64,000 nt of DNA from Streptomyces sp. SAJ15 (GTDB taxonomy: Bacteria > Actinomycetota > Actinomycetes > Streptomycetales > Streptomycetaceae): NCBI RefSeq assembly GCF_007595705.1, contig NZ_NISY01000012.1, positions 124,001 through 188,000 on the forward strand, in the 5' to 3' direction. The position numbers were made by a program, and so were the translations under genes. How positions within the stretch are numbered: the first letter of the stretch is position 1; each line of letters begins with the position of its first letter. The notes under the pieces are model-generated. The model was not told where the DNA came from, did not search any database, and saw only the letters and a program-made list of their open reading frames with translations. Shown one piece after another: positions 36,232 through 45,211 of this stretch.

Positions 36232-36263
36232 CCCCGGTCGAAGCCCCCAAGGCCGCTCAGCGA

Positions 36264-36300
36264 GCGCCTCGCCGGACCGCGCACGGTTCCGGCGGGGCGC
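36264..36300. terminator. Terminator after uppP
   Basis: A 13-bp stem with one mismatch joins 36264-36276 to 36288-36300 around an 11-base loop. It lies between the converging uppP remnant and the GH16 gene and probably ends both transcripts. Confidence 0.68.
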
Positions 36301-36310
36301 TCCTCGCGTC

Positions 36311-37258
36311 TCAGGCCCGGGTCCAGCCGCGGACGTAGGCGATGTCCAACTGCGCGCGGCTGCCGGGCGCCGCGCGGTCGCCGTTGAGAGCGGCCTCGTT
36401 CTGGATGATCCAGTTCATGGGCCGGTCGGGGACGCCGGTGGTGGCGCTGCCGACGAGCTCGCCGTCGAGGAGGAAACGGACCTCGCCGGGCTTCCACTCG
36501 ATGACGCTGGTGTGCCAGTCGGTCCAACGGCGGCCGGTGTCGAAGCCGACGTGAGGCCCGCAGTCGGCAGGGTGGGCGAAGGCGTGGATGGTCCCGGTCC
36601 ACTCCAACTCGGGAAAGTCGATCTCACTGCACCCGTCGTTGACCGCCGGCCACAGCAGGTGGGCGCTCTTGTAGCCGGGCGCGACCCTGGAGACGCGGAA
36701 GCGTTCCTCGTAGCGGCCGTAGGTCATGCCCATGAGCTTCTTGGGCACGACCGTCGCGGAGTGGACGGGGCCGAGGATCCCGCGCCACATGCGGATGTGC
36801 ATCTGCCCACCGGAGATCCACACCGTGCTGGCCGGGTCGTACCGCCCGCCGACGGGGTAGCCGCGCTGGGTGGCGGTGTCCGGCCAGCCGGCCGGGTAGG
36901 CCCACCAGTCGGCACGGGTGGCCCCGGTGAGGCCGCCGCAGTAGGCGCGCGGGGTGTCGACGTAGTGGTCACAGTCGCTGAAGGAACCGATCGGCACCGG
37001 CGTGGTGAAGTCGTCGCTGAACAGCAGCCGCCAGTCGTCCGACGTTCCGTGGGTCGGGGTGGCGGTGACGGCGGGCAGCGTCAGGGTGAGCAGGAGCAGA
37101 AGAAGACCGCGTCGGCGCGTGCGACACCTCCCTCCGGGGCGCCCGCCGCGGGGTGGTTCGGCGGAGGGGGAGGCCGATGGGAGGGAAGGGGAGGAAGCAC
37201 AAGGGGAAGGGGAAAAGGGTGAGGGGGAAGACATGCTGGTCTTGTACTCGCGCCTCAT
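36311..37258 (-). CDS. Secreted GH16-family glycoside hydrolase
   Basis: A 315-residue protein. A long basic, Pro/Ser-rich leader ends in a hydrophobic segment (RRRGLLLLLLTLTLPAVTA, about 48-66), suggesting secretion; ATG codons at 37258 and 37234 are both possible starts. The catalytic motif EIDFPE lies at 212-217, with Glu212 as nucleophile and Glu217 as acid/base, the ExDxxE pattern of clan GH-B. A beta-jelly-roll pattern (YGRYEERFRVS, WKPGEVRFLLDGE, MNWIIQNEA) surrounds it. Substrate could be a beta-1,3/1,4-glucan or other polysaccharide; the sequence alone does not say. Confidence 0.87.
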   Translation of the reverse strand: MRREYKTSMSSPSPFSPSPCASSPSLPSASPSAEPPRGGRPGGRCRTRRRGLLLLLLTLTLPAVTATPTHGTSDDWRLLFSDDFTTPVPIGSFSDCDHYVDTPRAYCGGLTGATRADWWAYPAGWPDTATQRGYPVGGRYDPASTVWISGGQMHIRMWRGILGPVHSATVVPKKLMGMTYGRYEERFRVSRVAPGYKSAHLLWPAVNDGCSEIDFPELEWTGTIHAFAHPADCGPHVGFDTGRRWTDWHTSVIEWKPGEVRFLLDGELVGSATTGVPDRPMNWIIQNEAALNGDRAAPGSRAQLDIAYVRGWTRA

Positions 37259-37439
37259 TCCCGTGAGGCGCCTGTGACCGGTGAAGCGCTGGACCTTCCC
37301 TCGGTCGGCCCAAGGACGGATCCTCGTCGGAGCACGACACGGCCCGGCGGGCCGTACGGACGGTCCACCGGGCCTTCGCGGGCATCGGGGCGGGGGCCTT
37401 CGTCTCCAGGGGCGCCGCGGTCCCGCTTCCGCCGGGGTC

Positions 37440-38060
37440 CTACTCGCCGGCGCCCTGGGCGGTCTGCCAGTCGGCGTACCGGACCCGGGCGATCTCGCTC
37501 ACCTCGCCCACCGTCCCCCACTCGTCCTTGCCGAGCCGGCTGAGCGGGCGCATGCGGCCCACCTCGGGGTGACCGTCGTTCATGACCTCCTCGGAGACCA
37601 CGGCGTGCACGACCCGGCCGAAGACCACGATGCCGTCGCCCAGCCGCACGGTGCTGTGCAGCTCGCACTCCAGCGCCACCGGCGAGGCCGCCACGCGCGG
37701 GGCCTTGACCCGCAGGCTGGGCTCGCGCGCCACCCCGACCGCGTCGAACTCGCTGACGCCCCGCGGGAAGTCGGTCCCGGTCAGGTTGATCTGCTCGAAG
37801 AGGTGCTCCGGCGCCAGGTTGACGACGAACTCCCCGGTCTCCTCGATGTTGCGCAGCGAGTCCTTGCGCCCCACGGAGGTGAACTGCACCACGGGCGGAG
37901 CCACGGAGGAGATGGTGAAGAAGGAGTGGGGTGCCAGGTTGTCGGTGCCGTCCGCAGAAGTGCTGGAGACCCAGGCGATGGGACGGGGCACCACGGTCGC
38001 CGTGAGCAGCCGGTAGAAGCTGTGGCGGTCGGTGCGGGCGGGATCGAAGTCGATACGCAT
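37440..38060 (-). CDS. Flavin reductase-like (FMN-binding split barrel) protein
   Basis: A 206-residue protein beginning MRIDFDPARTDRHSFYRLLT. It has the flavin reductase-like pattern VVPRPIAWVSSTSADGTDNL, APHSFFTISSVAPPVVQFTS, FVVNLAPEHLFEQ and a C-terminal YADWQTAQGAGE. Members bind FMN and may supply reduced flavin or act as oxidoreductases. The start is taken as the ATG at 38060 because upstream DNA is a tandem repeat. It is divergent from the lnt gene. Confidence 0.87.
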   Translation of the reverse strand: MRIDFDPARTDRHSFYRLLTATVVPRPIAWVSSTSADGTDNLAPHSFFTISSVAPPVVQFTSVGRKDSLRNIEETGEFVVNLAPEHLFEQINLTGTDFPRGVSEFDAVGVAREPSLRVKAPRVAASPVALECELHSTVRLGDGIVVFGRVVHAVVSEEVMNDGHPEVGRMRPLSRLGKDEWGTVGEVSEIARVRYADWQTAQGAGE

Positions 38061-38097
38061 GCTGCACAGTATCCACAGCGGTCGCGATCGCCCCAGG

Positions 38098-38147
38098 GCG
38101 GACCAGGGTCGGACCAGCGGGGTCGGACCAGGTCGGACCAGGTCGAC
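38098..38147. repeat. Tandem ggtcggacca repeat between divergent genes
   Basis: Units of about 10-14 bp around GGTCGGACCA follow one another four to five times with small differences, between the flavin reductase and lnt starts. The unit is itself palindromic in part (GGTC...GACC). It may be a slippage array or a set of regulator sites. Confidence 0.6.
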
Positions 38148-38289
38148 CACCGGGATCGGTCGGGCCGCGGTCGGACCGGCCGAGCTCGCTCGGTCCGGGG
38201 GCGGCGCGCGCCGGTCTCGCCCGCACCCTGGGCGTGATCGCCCTGTTGATCCACACTGGTGCTCAGGGGCAGCACGAGGGAGGCGCGGC

Positions 38290-39822
38290 GTGCGGGAGTC
38301 GGTCGGCCGAGGGGATCGCCGGAGGCGCTGGCTCGCCGACCGGTGGCTGCGCGGTGGGGCCGCGCTCCTGGCGGGGGCGCTGCCCGCGCTGGCGTTCCCC
38401 GAACCGTCGCTGTGGTGGCCGGCCTACGGCGCGCTGGTGCCGTGGCTGCTCCTGGTGCGCGTGGCCGAGACGGGGCGGCGGGCGGCGCTGGACGGCTGGC
38501 TGGGCGGCGCCGGCTTCATGCTCGCCATGCACCACTGGCTGCTGCCGAGCCTCCATGTCTTCCTCTTCGTCCTGGCCGCGCTGCTGGGGTTGCTGTGGGC
38601 GCCCTGGGGCTGGCTGGTGCGCCGGCTGCTGGGCGGCGTACCGGGGCCGGGCCGGGTGGCGGCGGCGCTGGTGCTGGTGCCGTCCGGCTGGCTGCTGGTG
38701 GAGCTCGTGCGGTCCTGGGAGTACCTGGGCGGGCCCTGGGGGCTGCTCGGCGCCAGCCAGTGGCAGGTGGCCCCCGCGCTGCGGGTGGCCTCCGTCGGCG
38801 GGGTGTGGCTGCTGAGCCTGCTGATCGTGGCGGTGAACACGGCGCTCGCCGCGCTGATCGCCGTCCCCGCGCCGCGCACCGCCGCCGTGGCCGTCACCGG
38901 TGTCGCGGTGTGCGGGGCGACGGTGGGCTCGGTGTGGCTCTGGGCGCCGGTGCCCGAGCGCGCCGGGACGATGCGGGTGGCGGTGGTGCAGCCGGGGGTG
39001 ATCCCGCCGTACCAGCAGCGCTTCGACCGCGGCGCCGAGCTGACCCGGGGGCTTGCCGGGCGTGATCTGGACCTGGTCGTCTGGGGCGAGAGCAGCGTCG
39101 GCCACGATCTGGTGACCCGGCCCGACCTCCAGCGGCGGCTGGCCGGTCTCTCCCGTGAGGTGGGGGCGGAGCTGCTGGTGAACGTGGACGCGCGCCGTTC
39201 CGACCGGCCCGGGATCTTCAAGAGCTCGGTGCTGGTGGGGCCGGCCGGGGCGACCGGCCAGCGCTACGACAAGATGCGCCTGGTGCCGTTCGGCGAGTAC
39301 GTCCCGTTCCGCTCGCTCCTCGGCTGGGCCACCTCGGTGGGCAAGGCGGCGAACGAGGACCGCCGGCGCGGCGAGGCGCCGACGGTGATGACGCTCCCCG
39401 GCGGGCTGCGGCTGGGGCCGCTGGTCTGCTTCGAGTCGGCGTTCCCCGACATGAGCCGGCGACTGGCGCGGGACGGCGCCCAACTGCTCATCGCGCAGTC
39501 GGCGACCTCCACCTTCCAGGACAGCTGGGCGCCCGAGCAGCACGCCTCACTCGCCGCGCTGCGCTCCGCCGAGACCTGGCGGCCGATGGTGCACGCCACG
39601 CTCACCGGCCAGAGCGCGGTGTTCGGGCCGCGCGGCGAACCGGTCGGCGAGCGGTTGGGCACCGACCGCAGCGCGGCCGCCGTCTACACCGTCCCGCTCG
39701 CCCGTGGCTCCAGCCCCTATCTCCGGTTCGGCGACTGGCCGGTGCACGGGGCGCTCATCGCCGTGGGCGTGTTCTGCGCGGCGGAGGGGGCACGGGCCCT
39801 CCGGCGGCGCCCCCGCCCCTAG
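38290..39822 (+). CDS. lnt: Apolipoprotein N-acyltransferase
   Basis: A 510-residue membrane enzyme from a GTG with GGGAGG upstream. About seven hydrophobic segments (for example LLAGALPALAFPEPSLWWPA, FVLAALLGLLWAPWGWL, LLSLLIVAVNTALAALIAV) precede an outside nitrilase-like domain. In that domain the triad is Glu in VWGESSVG, Lys in YDKMRLVPFGEYVPF and Cys in LVCFESAFP. It transfers a third acyl chain to the N-terminal Cys of exported lipoproteins. Two lnt genes are common in streptomycetes, so this may be one of a pair. All catalytic residues are present. Confidence 0.93.
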   Translation: MRESVGRGDRRRRWLADRWLRGGAALLAGALPALAFPEPSLWWPAYGALVPWLLLVRVAETGRRAALDGWLGGAGFMLAMHHWLLPSLHVFLFVLAALLGLLWAPWGWLVRRLLGGVPGPGRVAAALVLVPSGWLLVELVRSWEYLGGPWGLLGASQWQVAPALRVASVGGVWLLSLLIVAVNTALAALIAVPAPRTAAVAVTGVAVCGATVGSVWLWAPVPERAGTMRVAVVQPGVIPPYQQRFDRGAELTRGLAGRDLDLVVWGESSVGHDLVTRPDLQRRLAGLSREVGAELLVNVDARRSDRPGIFKSSVLVGPAGATGQRYDKMRLVPFGEYVPFRSLLGWATSVGKAANEDRRRGEAPTVMTLPGGLRLGPLVCFESAFPDMSRRLARDGAQLLIAQSATSTFQDSWAPEQHASLAALRSAETWRPMVHATLTGQSAVFGPRGEPVGERLGTDRSAAAVYTVPLARGSSPYLRFGDWPVHGALIAVGVFCAAEGARALRRRPRP

Positions 39823-39836
39823 CCCGCGCCCCGTAC

Positions 39837-39896
39837 GCGCACCTCTGCCGCGCCGTCCCTCCGCCCGGTGCGCGTACCTCTGCCGCGCCGTCCCTC
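39837..39896. repeat. 25-bp direct repeat after lnt
   Basis: The 25-bp unit beginning gcgcacctctgccgcgccgt at 39837 recurs at 39872 with one base changed (gcgtacctc...). A third, shorter piece (cgcgtcccgtacgcg) follows. It lies in the converging space between lnt and the oxidoreductase gene and looks like a recent local duplication. Confidence 0.65.
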
Positions 39897-39937
39897 GACC
39901 GCGTCCCGTACGCGTCAGCCGTGCCGGGCTGCCGTTC

Positions 39938-40843
39938 CTAGACCGCGCGGTCCAGGGCGTCGCGGATGATCCGCTCGCACAGCTCGTGGGTGAGCAGCGC
40001 GTCGCCGGCGTCCAGGACCTTGCCCGCGCGGACGGCGTCGAGGAAGCTCAGGACGATCTGCTCGACGCCGCGCTGACGGGCGACCGACACCCAGTCGCCG
40101 CGGCGGCGCACGGTCGGCTGCCCCTTGTGGTCGATGACCTCGGCGAGGTTGAGGACCTGCCGCTTGGTGTCCTTCCCGGCGACCTCCAGGATCTCCTCGT
40201 TGGAACCGCTCATCCGGTTCATCGTGCCCAGCGCGGTGAAGCCGTCGCCGGACAGCTGGAGCACGACGTGGTGCATCAGCCCGTCGCGGACGCGGGCGCG
40301 CACGTCGATGTGGTCGACGGGGCCGGGGACGAGGAAGCGCAGCGTGTCGACGACGTGGATGAAGTCGTCGAGGACCAGGGTGCGCGGGTCCTCGGGCAGG
40401 CCGACCCGGTTCTTCTGCATGAGGATCAGATCGCGCGGGTGCTCCTGGCACTGGGCGTAGCCGGGGGCGAAGCGCCGGTTGAAGCCGACCATGAGGCTCA
40501 CCCCGCGCTCGCGCGCCGAGCGCACCAGCCGCTCGCTCTCCGCGAGCTCGTAGGCGAGCGGCTTGTCGACGTACGTCGCCACCCCGGCCTCGATCAGCCG
40601 GGACACGATCTGGGCGTGGGCGGCGGTCGGGGCGTGGACGAAGGCCGCGCCGAGGCCGGCCGCGATCAGCGTGTCGAGGTCGGTGTGGCGGTGGGCCTCG
40701 GGGATGCGGTAGGTGTCGCCGACCCGGTGCAGGGTCTGTGGGCTACGGGTCGTCAGGTGCGGCTCCAGCCCGGGCCGGGCAGCCAGCACCGGCAGGTACG
40801 CCTTCTGCGCGATGTCGCCCAGTCCGATGATGCCGACCTTCAC
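39938..40843 (-). CDS. Gfo/Idh/MocA-family oxidoreductase
   Basis: A 301-residue NAD(P)-dependent protein. The N-terminal Rossmann fold starts MKVGIIGLGDIAQKAYLPVL with the GxGxxA loop, and YVDKPLAYE carries the family Lys-Pro pair. The C-terminal domain (FIHVVDTLRFLVPGPVDHID) holds the usual active-site His of the family (FIHVVD). Substrates range from sugars to biliverdin-like compounds and cannot be read from sequence. It lies next to an FAD monooxygenase gene in the same orientation. Confidence 0.9.
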   Translation of the reverse strand: MKVGIIGLGDIAQKAYLPVLAARPGLEPHLTTRSPQTLHRVGDTYRIPEAHRHTDLDTLIAAGLGAAFVHAPTAAHAQIVSRLIEAGVATYVDKPLAYELAESERLVRSARERGVSLMVGFNRRFAPGYAQCQEHPRDLILMQKNRVGLPEDPRTLVLDDFIHVVDTLRFLVPGPVDHIDVRARVRDGLMHHVVLQLSGDGFTALGTMNRMSGSNEEILEVAGKDTKRQVLNLAEVIDHKGQPTVRRRGDWVSVARQRGVEQIVLSFLDAVRAGKVLDAGDALLTHELCERIIRDALDRAV

Positions 40844-40897
40844 GACGGTCTCCTCCGGTGTTGCGTGTCCGCGCGGATCGACCGGCGCGGGTGGGTG

Positions 40898-42124
40898 TCA
40901 GCGGGATGTGCCGGTGCGGCGCGCCACTCGCGTCGCCGGCGTCCCCGCAGGATACGTGGGGCCGGGCGGACTCCAGTCGGGGATCCCGTCCAGACCGCGC
41001 AGCGCCACGGCCGGGCCCAGCCGCCCGGCCAGGGCGACGGCGGCGGCGCGCAGGGCGACCGCGGGTGCGGCCGTGAGCATCGCCAGCCGGCCGACCCGGG
41101 CGGAGCGGCGCACCACGTCCATGGTGCGCGGGAGCCGATCGCGGGTGTAGGCGGGCAGCGCCGCGGACGGCGGCGCCGCTCCGTCGCCGAGGTGGTGGGC
41201 GAGGACGACGGCGTCTTCGACGGCCTGGTTGCCGCCTTGGCCGAGGTTGGGCGTCATGGGGTGGGCGGCGTCGCCGAGCAGCGCGGTGCGGCCCCGATGG
41301 TAGGCGGGCAGCGGGGTGGTCATGGACCGTACGTCGTGCCGGAGCACCGCCTGGGGTTCGACCGCGGCGAGGATGTCGGGGATGGGCTGGTGCCAGCCGC
41401 CGAACAGCCGCAGCAGTTCGGCCCGCTCGTCGTCGTGGGCGCGGGCCCGGGGCGGGGCGACGGCCGCGGCGTAGGCGTAGACGCGGCCGTCCTTCAGCGG
41501 CTGGCTGCCCCACAGTCGGCCGCGGCCCCAGGTCTCGTGCGGCGCGAAGGGCCGGGCGGGGGCGGGGACCACCATCCGCCAGGTGGTGAATCCGGCGTAG
41601 ACGGGGCCGGGGTGGTCGGGGAAGAGGGCCCGGCGCACCGCGGAGTTGATGCCGTCCGCGCCCACCACCAGCTCGGCCTCCAGCTCGCCGTCGGCAGTGG
41701 TCACGCGGGCCGGTCGGTCCGCGGCACCCGGGTCGGCCAGCTGAGCGGCGATCCCGGTGCGGACGGCCCCGTCGGGCAGTCGGGCGGCGAGCAGGCCGGC
41801 GAGCGTGGCGCGGTGCAGCAGCACCAGGTCCCCGCCGAACCGGGCGGTGGCCGCCGCGCTGTCGGTGCGGGAGAGCCAGCGACCGCCGGGGGTGCGCACC
41901 CCTCCGGTGCCCTGCCAGGCGGCCAGCGCACGGACCTCGTCGCCGACGCCGATGGTGTCCAGGGCGCGCTGGGCGTTGGCGGCGAGCGAGATGCCGGCGC
42001 CGACCGGCTCCAGGGTGGCGGCGCGCTCCAGGACCGTGACCTGCCAGCCCTGGTGGTGTAGCGCGGCGGCCGCGGTGAGCCCTCCGATTCCGGCGCCGAT
42101 GACGACGGCACGGGGCGTACCCAT
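40898..42124 (-). CDS. FAD-dependent aromatic-type monooxygenase
   Basis: A 408-residue class A flavoprotein. The FAD-binding GxGxxG is VVIGAGIGGLTAAAALH near the N terminus, the DG motif is VGADGINSAVRRALF, and the GD motif is LLGDAAHPMTPNLGQGGNQA. It would hydroxylate a small, often aromatic, substrate with NAD(P)H and O2. The gene is divergent from a TetR gene with a double palindrome between them, so it is very probably induced by its substrate through that regulator. Confidence 0.9.
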   Translation of the reverse strand: MGTPRAVVIGAGIGGLTAAAALHHQGWQVTVLERAATLEPVGAGISLAANAQRALDTIGVGDEVRALAAWQGTGGVRTPGGRWLSRTDSAAATARFGGDLVLLHRATLAGLLAARLPDGAVRTGIAAQLADPGAADRPARVTTADGELEAELVVGADGINSAVRRALFPDHPGPVYAGFTTWRMVVPAPARPFAPHETWGRGRLWGSQPLKDGRVYAYAAAVAPPRARAHDDERAELLRLFGGWHQPIPDILAAVEPQAVLRHDVRSMTTPLPAYHRGRTALLGDAAHPMTPNLGQGGNQAVEDAVVLAHHLGDGAAPPSAALPAYTRDRLPRTMDVVRRSARVGRLAMLTAAPAVALRAAAVALAGRLGPAVALRGLDGIPDWSPPGPTYPAGTPATRVARRTGTSR

Positions 42125-42145
42125 GATCCCTCCCGAGGAAAGAAA

Positions 42146-42185
42146 ACTACAGGTGTAGTGACCGCGACGTTACTACAGCTGTAGT
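42146..42185. promoter_or_regulatory. Double palindromic TetR operator
   Basis: actacaggtgtagt (42146-42159) and the perfect palindrome actacagctgtagt (42172-42185) are 26 bp apart centre to centre. They lie between the monooxygenase start (42124) and the TetR start (42206). The spacing and symmetry are what two TetR dimers need. Both divergent promoters would be covered. Confidence 0.82.
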
Positions 42186-42205
42186 GCGGGCGATAGGTTG
42201 GGGCC

Positions 42206-43039
42206 ATGAGCGCTGAACGAGAGGCCGGTCCGCACGGCGAAGCCACCGGGGCGGGAGCCCGTACGGACGGCAAGGCCCCCGGAGCGGAGCCCCGCACGCA
42301 CGGCGAAGCCGCCGGGCCGGATGCCCGTACACACGCCGAAACCGGGGCGGAGGCCCGCCCCCACGACCGCCCCGCCGCGCCCCCGCCCGGCCGGGCGCGG
42401 ACCGCATCCACCGCCCGCGAGGACGGCGCGCGGGCCGGATCCGCCGGCGGCCGGGCACGGGCGCAGGGCGGCTCCCGGGCCGACCTGATCGCCGACACCG
42501 CCATCGACCTGCTCGCCGCGACGGGGCTGCGCGGGCTGACCCACCGCGCGGTGGACGAGGCGGCCGGCCTGCCGCAGGGCTCCACCTCCAACCACGCACG
42601 CACCCGGGCCGCGCTGTTGGCCGCGGCGGTACGACGGCTGGCCGAGCGGGAGGCGCGCGTGCTGACCCCCGCGGAGCTGCCGGCACCGGACGGCGGCCTG
42701 CCCGCGGTCGTCGACGCGCTGGCACTGGCGCTCCACCGCTATCTGACGGACCATCGGCACTTGCTGGTCGCCCGGTACGAGCTGGCGCTGGAGGCCACCC
42801 GCAGACCTGAACTGAGGGAGATCTACGACGCCTCCGGGCGCGCCTTCCGGGAGCCGCTTCTGGAGCTGATGGCGGCGGCCGGCTCCAGCGCCCCGGAGCG
42901 CCATGTGCTGTCCCTGGTCGCCTGGTGCGACGGCATCATGTTCTCCTGCTCGGCGGGCGCCTACCACGCCGAGACGCCCACCCTGCGAGAACTCAGGGAC
43001 GGCTTCGAGGAGTTGCTGCGCGGGATGCTGGGGCGCTGA
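42206..43039 (+). CDS. TetR-family repressor with repeated N-terminal extension
   Basis: A 277-residue regulator, longer than the usual ~200. About 90 N-terminal residues are low-complexity, built on roughly 11-residue repeats of the type EAAGPDARTHA; the DNA is repeated accordingly. The TetR helix-turn-helix follows (RADLIADTAIDLLAATGLRG, THRAVDEAAGLPQGSTSNH) and then a helical ligand domain (LHRYLTDHRHLLVARYELAL). It presumably represses itself and the monooxygenase through the two palindromes at 42146-42185. A later start that omits the repeats is possible. Confidence 0.87.
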   Translation: MSAEREAGPHGEATGAGARTDGKAPGAEPRTHGEAAGPDARTHAETGAEARPHDRPAAPPPGRARTASTAREDGARAGSAGGRARAQGGSRADLIADTAIDLLAATGLRGLTHRAVDEAAGLPQGSTSNHARTRAALLAAAVRRLAEREARVLTPAELPAPDGGLPAVVDALALALHRYLTDHRHLLVARYELALEATRRPELREIYDASGRAFREPLLELMAAAGSSAPERHVLSLVAWCDGIMFSCSAGAYHAETPTLRELRDGFEELLRGMLGR

Positions 43040-43114
43040 CGGGCGGTCCGCCCTTGGCCAACTGCCGTGCGCGGCGCGATATTTCCTGGCGTCGAGGGCG
43101 CGTGCCCGAGCAAG

Positions 43115-43633
43115 ATGACCGCCATGACGACTACCGAACGACAGGTGCCGCCGCTCCTGGCCGACGAGCGCACCATGTTGGAGAGTTGGCTCGACTTCCA
43201 CCGGCTGACCCTGGCCGCCAAGTGCGAGGGCCTCGACGACGCTCAGCTACGCGAGACCTCCGCGCCGCCCTCCGAGCTGTCGTTGCTCGGCCTCGTCCGC
43301 CATATGACGGACGTGGAGCGGCACTGGTTCCGCCGGGTGCTCGACGGGCAGGACGCCAAGCCGCTCTACTGGAGCGACGCGGACCAGGACGGCGACTTCC
43401 ATCTGACCGAGGCGGACACCGTCGAGGCGGGATTCGCCGCCTGGCAGGCCGAGATCGCCGCCGCCCGCACGGTGGCCGACGGGCGCAGCCTCAACGACGT
43501 CGGGCACGGGCGATGGCGTGACCAGGAGTGCAGCCTGCGCTGGATCTACGTCCACATGATCGAGGAGTACGCGCGCCACAACGGCCACGCGGACCTGCTG
43601 CGCGAGCGCATCGACGGCTCCACCGGAGCCTGA
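43115..43633 (+). CDS. DinB-like protein (DUF664)
   Basis: A 172-residue protein. Starts at 43115 and 43124 are both possible. The fold is a four-helix bundle with metal-type histidines: LLADERTMLESWLDFHRLTL, LLGLVRHMTDVERHWFRRVL and RWIYVHMIEEYARHNGHADL. The His spacing matches the DinB/DUF664 metal site (His in RHM, and VHMIEEYARHNGH). Members are often thiol-dependent transferases using mycothiol in actinobacteria. Confidence 0.87.
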   Translation: MTAMTTTERQVPPLLADERTMLESWLDFHRLTLAAKCEGLDDAQLRETSAPPSELSLLGLVRHMTDVERHWFRRVLDGQDAKPLYWSDADQDGDFHLTEADTVEAGFAAWQAEIAAARTVADGRSLNDVGHGRWRDQECSLRWIYVHMIEEYARHNGHADLLRERIDGSTGA

Positions 43634-43748
43634 CCACACCCCAGACCCAGGCGATGACCCCGCCGAGGGCCGTCGTCACGGGGCCGTCGTCTCGGGCCGA
43701 CCCGCAGCGGCCCCCGGGACGGACCCCGCGACGGCGGGCCCCTCACAC

Positions 43749-44279
43749 TCAGCCCTGCGGCGGGGCGGCCTCTCCCCCGGCCTGGCGCCGGGAGGCGCCG
43801 CCGGCCGCCTCGCCCAGCCGCAGCGCCAGCCGCTCGATGGCCGACCGGACCCCCTCGCTGTACGGGTCTTCACCCAGTGCGTCGGAGGCTTGGCGGGCCA
43901 TCGCCAACTGGCTGCCGGCCGCCTCCTCCTGGCCGAGCTTCACATAGTCCGCGGCGAGGTTGAGGTGGAGCGAGGGGTAGAAGGCGCGCACGGCCGGGGC
44001 CCCGGGGTGGCGCAGCGTCCGCTCGTCGGTGAGCGCGTCGGCGGCCGCCAGCGCCAGCAGGTCCCACATCAGCTCATCGGCGGGGTCGTCCTGGGTGTCG
44101 GCCATGTAGTGGGCGAGCGTGCAGCGGTGGAGCGGGTCGCCGTCCTCCCCGATCTCCTCCCACAGCAGGGCGAACCGGTTGCGCGCCTCCTCCCGGTCGC
44201 CGCCCCGGTGCAGCATGATCACCTGCCCGATCCGGGTCATCATGGCGTCGTCCGCCGCCTGGCCCCGCGCTTCGTCCAT
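43749..44279 (-). CDS. TPR-like protein
   Basis: A 176-residue helical protein with paired helices (RIGQVIMLHRGGDREEARNR, TLAHYMADTQDDPADELMWD, LHLNLAADYVKLGQEEAAG) resembling tetratricopeptide repeats. It probably binds other proteins. There is no enzyme motif. It lies alone, opposite the DinB-like gene. Confidence 0.75.
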   Translation of the reverse strand: MDEARGQAADDAMMTRIGQVIMLHRGGDREEARNRFALLWEEIGEDGDPLHRCTLAHYMADTQDDPADELMWDLLALAAADALTDERTLRHPGAPAVRAFYPSLHLNLAADYVKLGQEEAAGSQLAMARQASDALGEDPYSEGVRSAIERLALRLGEAAGGASRRQAGGEAAPPQG

Positions 44280-44451
44280 CACCGATCTCCCACCTGATCT
44301 CTCCCAGTCCGCCGGCCGGCGGTCGCACCGGCGCCGCCCGTGGTGCCGACACAGCCAGTCAGAGCGTCCCGGCCCCGTCCCGGGCGGCGCAGCGCCGCGC
44401 GGGGCCGGCGATGTCCCCCGGACGGCGGTCGGGGGACATCGCCGGGGTGGC

Positions 44452-45132
44452 TCAGGCGCCGATGTTCGGAATCCGCCAGTCGATGGGCTCGTGGCCCTGG
44501 GTCGCGATCGCGGCGTTGATCTGGGTGAAGGGGCGCGAGCCGAAGAACTTCTTGGCCGACAGCGGCGAGGGGTGCGCGCCCTTGACCACCACATGCCGCT
44601 CCTCGTCGATCAACGGCAGCTTCTTCTGGGCGTAGTTGCCCCACAGCACGAAGACCGCCGGGTCGGGGCGGGAGGCCACCGCGCGGATCACCGCGTCGGT
44701 GAACTTCTCCCAACCCTTGCCCTTGTGGGAGTTGGCCTCGCCGCCCCGCACCGTCAGCACCGCGTTGAGCAGCAGCACGCCCTGCACCGCCCACGGCATG
44801 AGGTAGCCGTTGTCGGGGACGGGGTGGCCGAGCTCCTCGTGCATCTCCTTGTAGATGTTGCGCAGCGAGGGCGGAGTCTTGACGCCCGGCCGCACCGAGA
44901 AGCACAGCCCGTGCCCCTGCCCCTCGCCGTGGTACGGGTCCTGCCCGAGGATGAGCACCTTGACCTGGTCGTACGGGGTGGCCTCCAGCGCGGCGAAGAC
45001 CTGGTCCCGCGGCGGGTAGACCGGGCCCTTGGCACGCTCCTCCTCGACGAAGTCGGTCAGCTCCTTGAAGTAGGGCTTGTCCAGCTCCTCGCCGAGGACG
45101 GCCTGCCAGGACTCGGGCAGCGTGTAGGTCAC
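44452..45132 (-). CDS. ung: Uracil-DNA glycosylase
   Basis: A 226-residue family-1 UDG from a GTG. The water-activating motif GQDPYHG, the uracil-stacking region GLCFSV, the Pro-rich loop TPPSLRNIYKE, and the DNA-intercalating motif HPSPLSAKKFFGS are all intact. It removes uracil from DNA as the first step of base excision repair. Length is typical. Confidence 0.96.
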   Translation of the reverse strand: MTYTLPESWQAVLGEELDKPYFKELTDFVEEERAKGPVYPPRDQVFAALEATPYDQVKVLILGQDPYHGEGQGHGLCFSVRPGVKTPPSLRNIYKEMHEELGHPVPDNGYLMPWAVQGVLLLNAVLTVRGGEANSHKGKGWEKFTDAVIRAVASRPDPAVFVLWGNYAQKKLPLIDEERHVVVKGAHPSPLSAKKFFGSRPFTQINAAIATQGHEPIDWRIPNIGA

Positions 45133-45211
45133 TTGGGTGTTCCTCCGGTACGTACGGCTGTGATGGCTATGAACGTACCGGGGACCACTGACAACGCCTC
45201 CGCGAGGGGGC

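Noticed and set aside
39704..42061. 785-codon open frame on the plus strand
   Set aside because: It lies antisense to two clear genes (oxidoreductase and FAD monooxygenase); its product is low-complexity Val/Gly/Arg-rich, as expected from GC-rich third positions.
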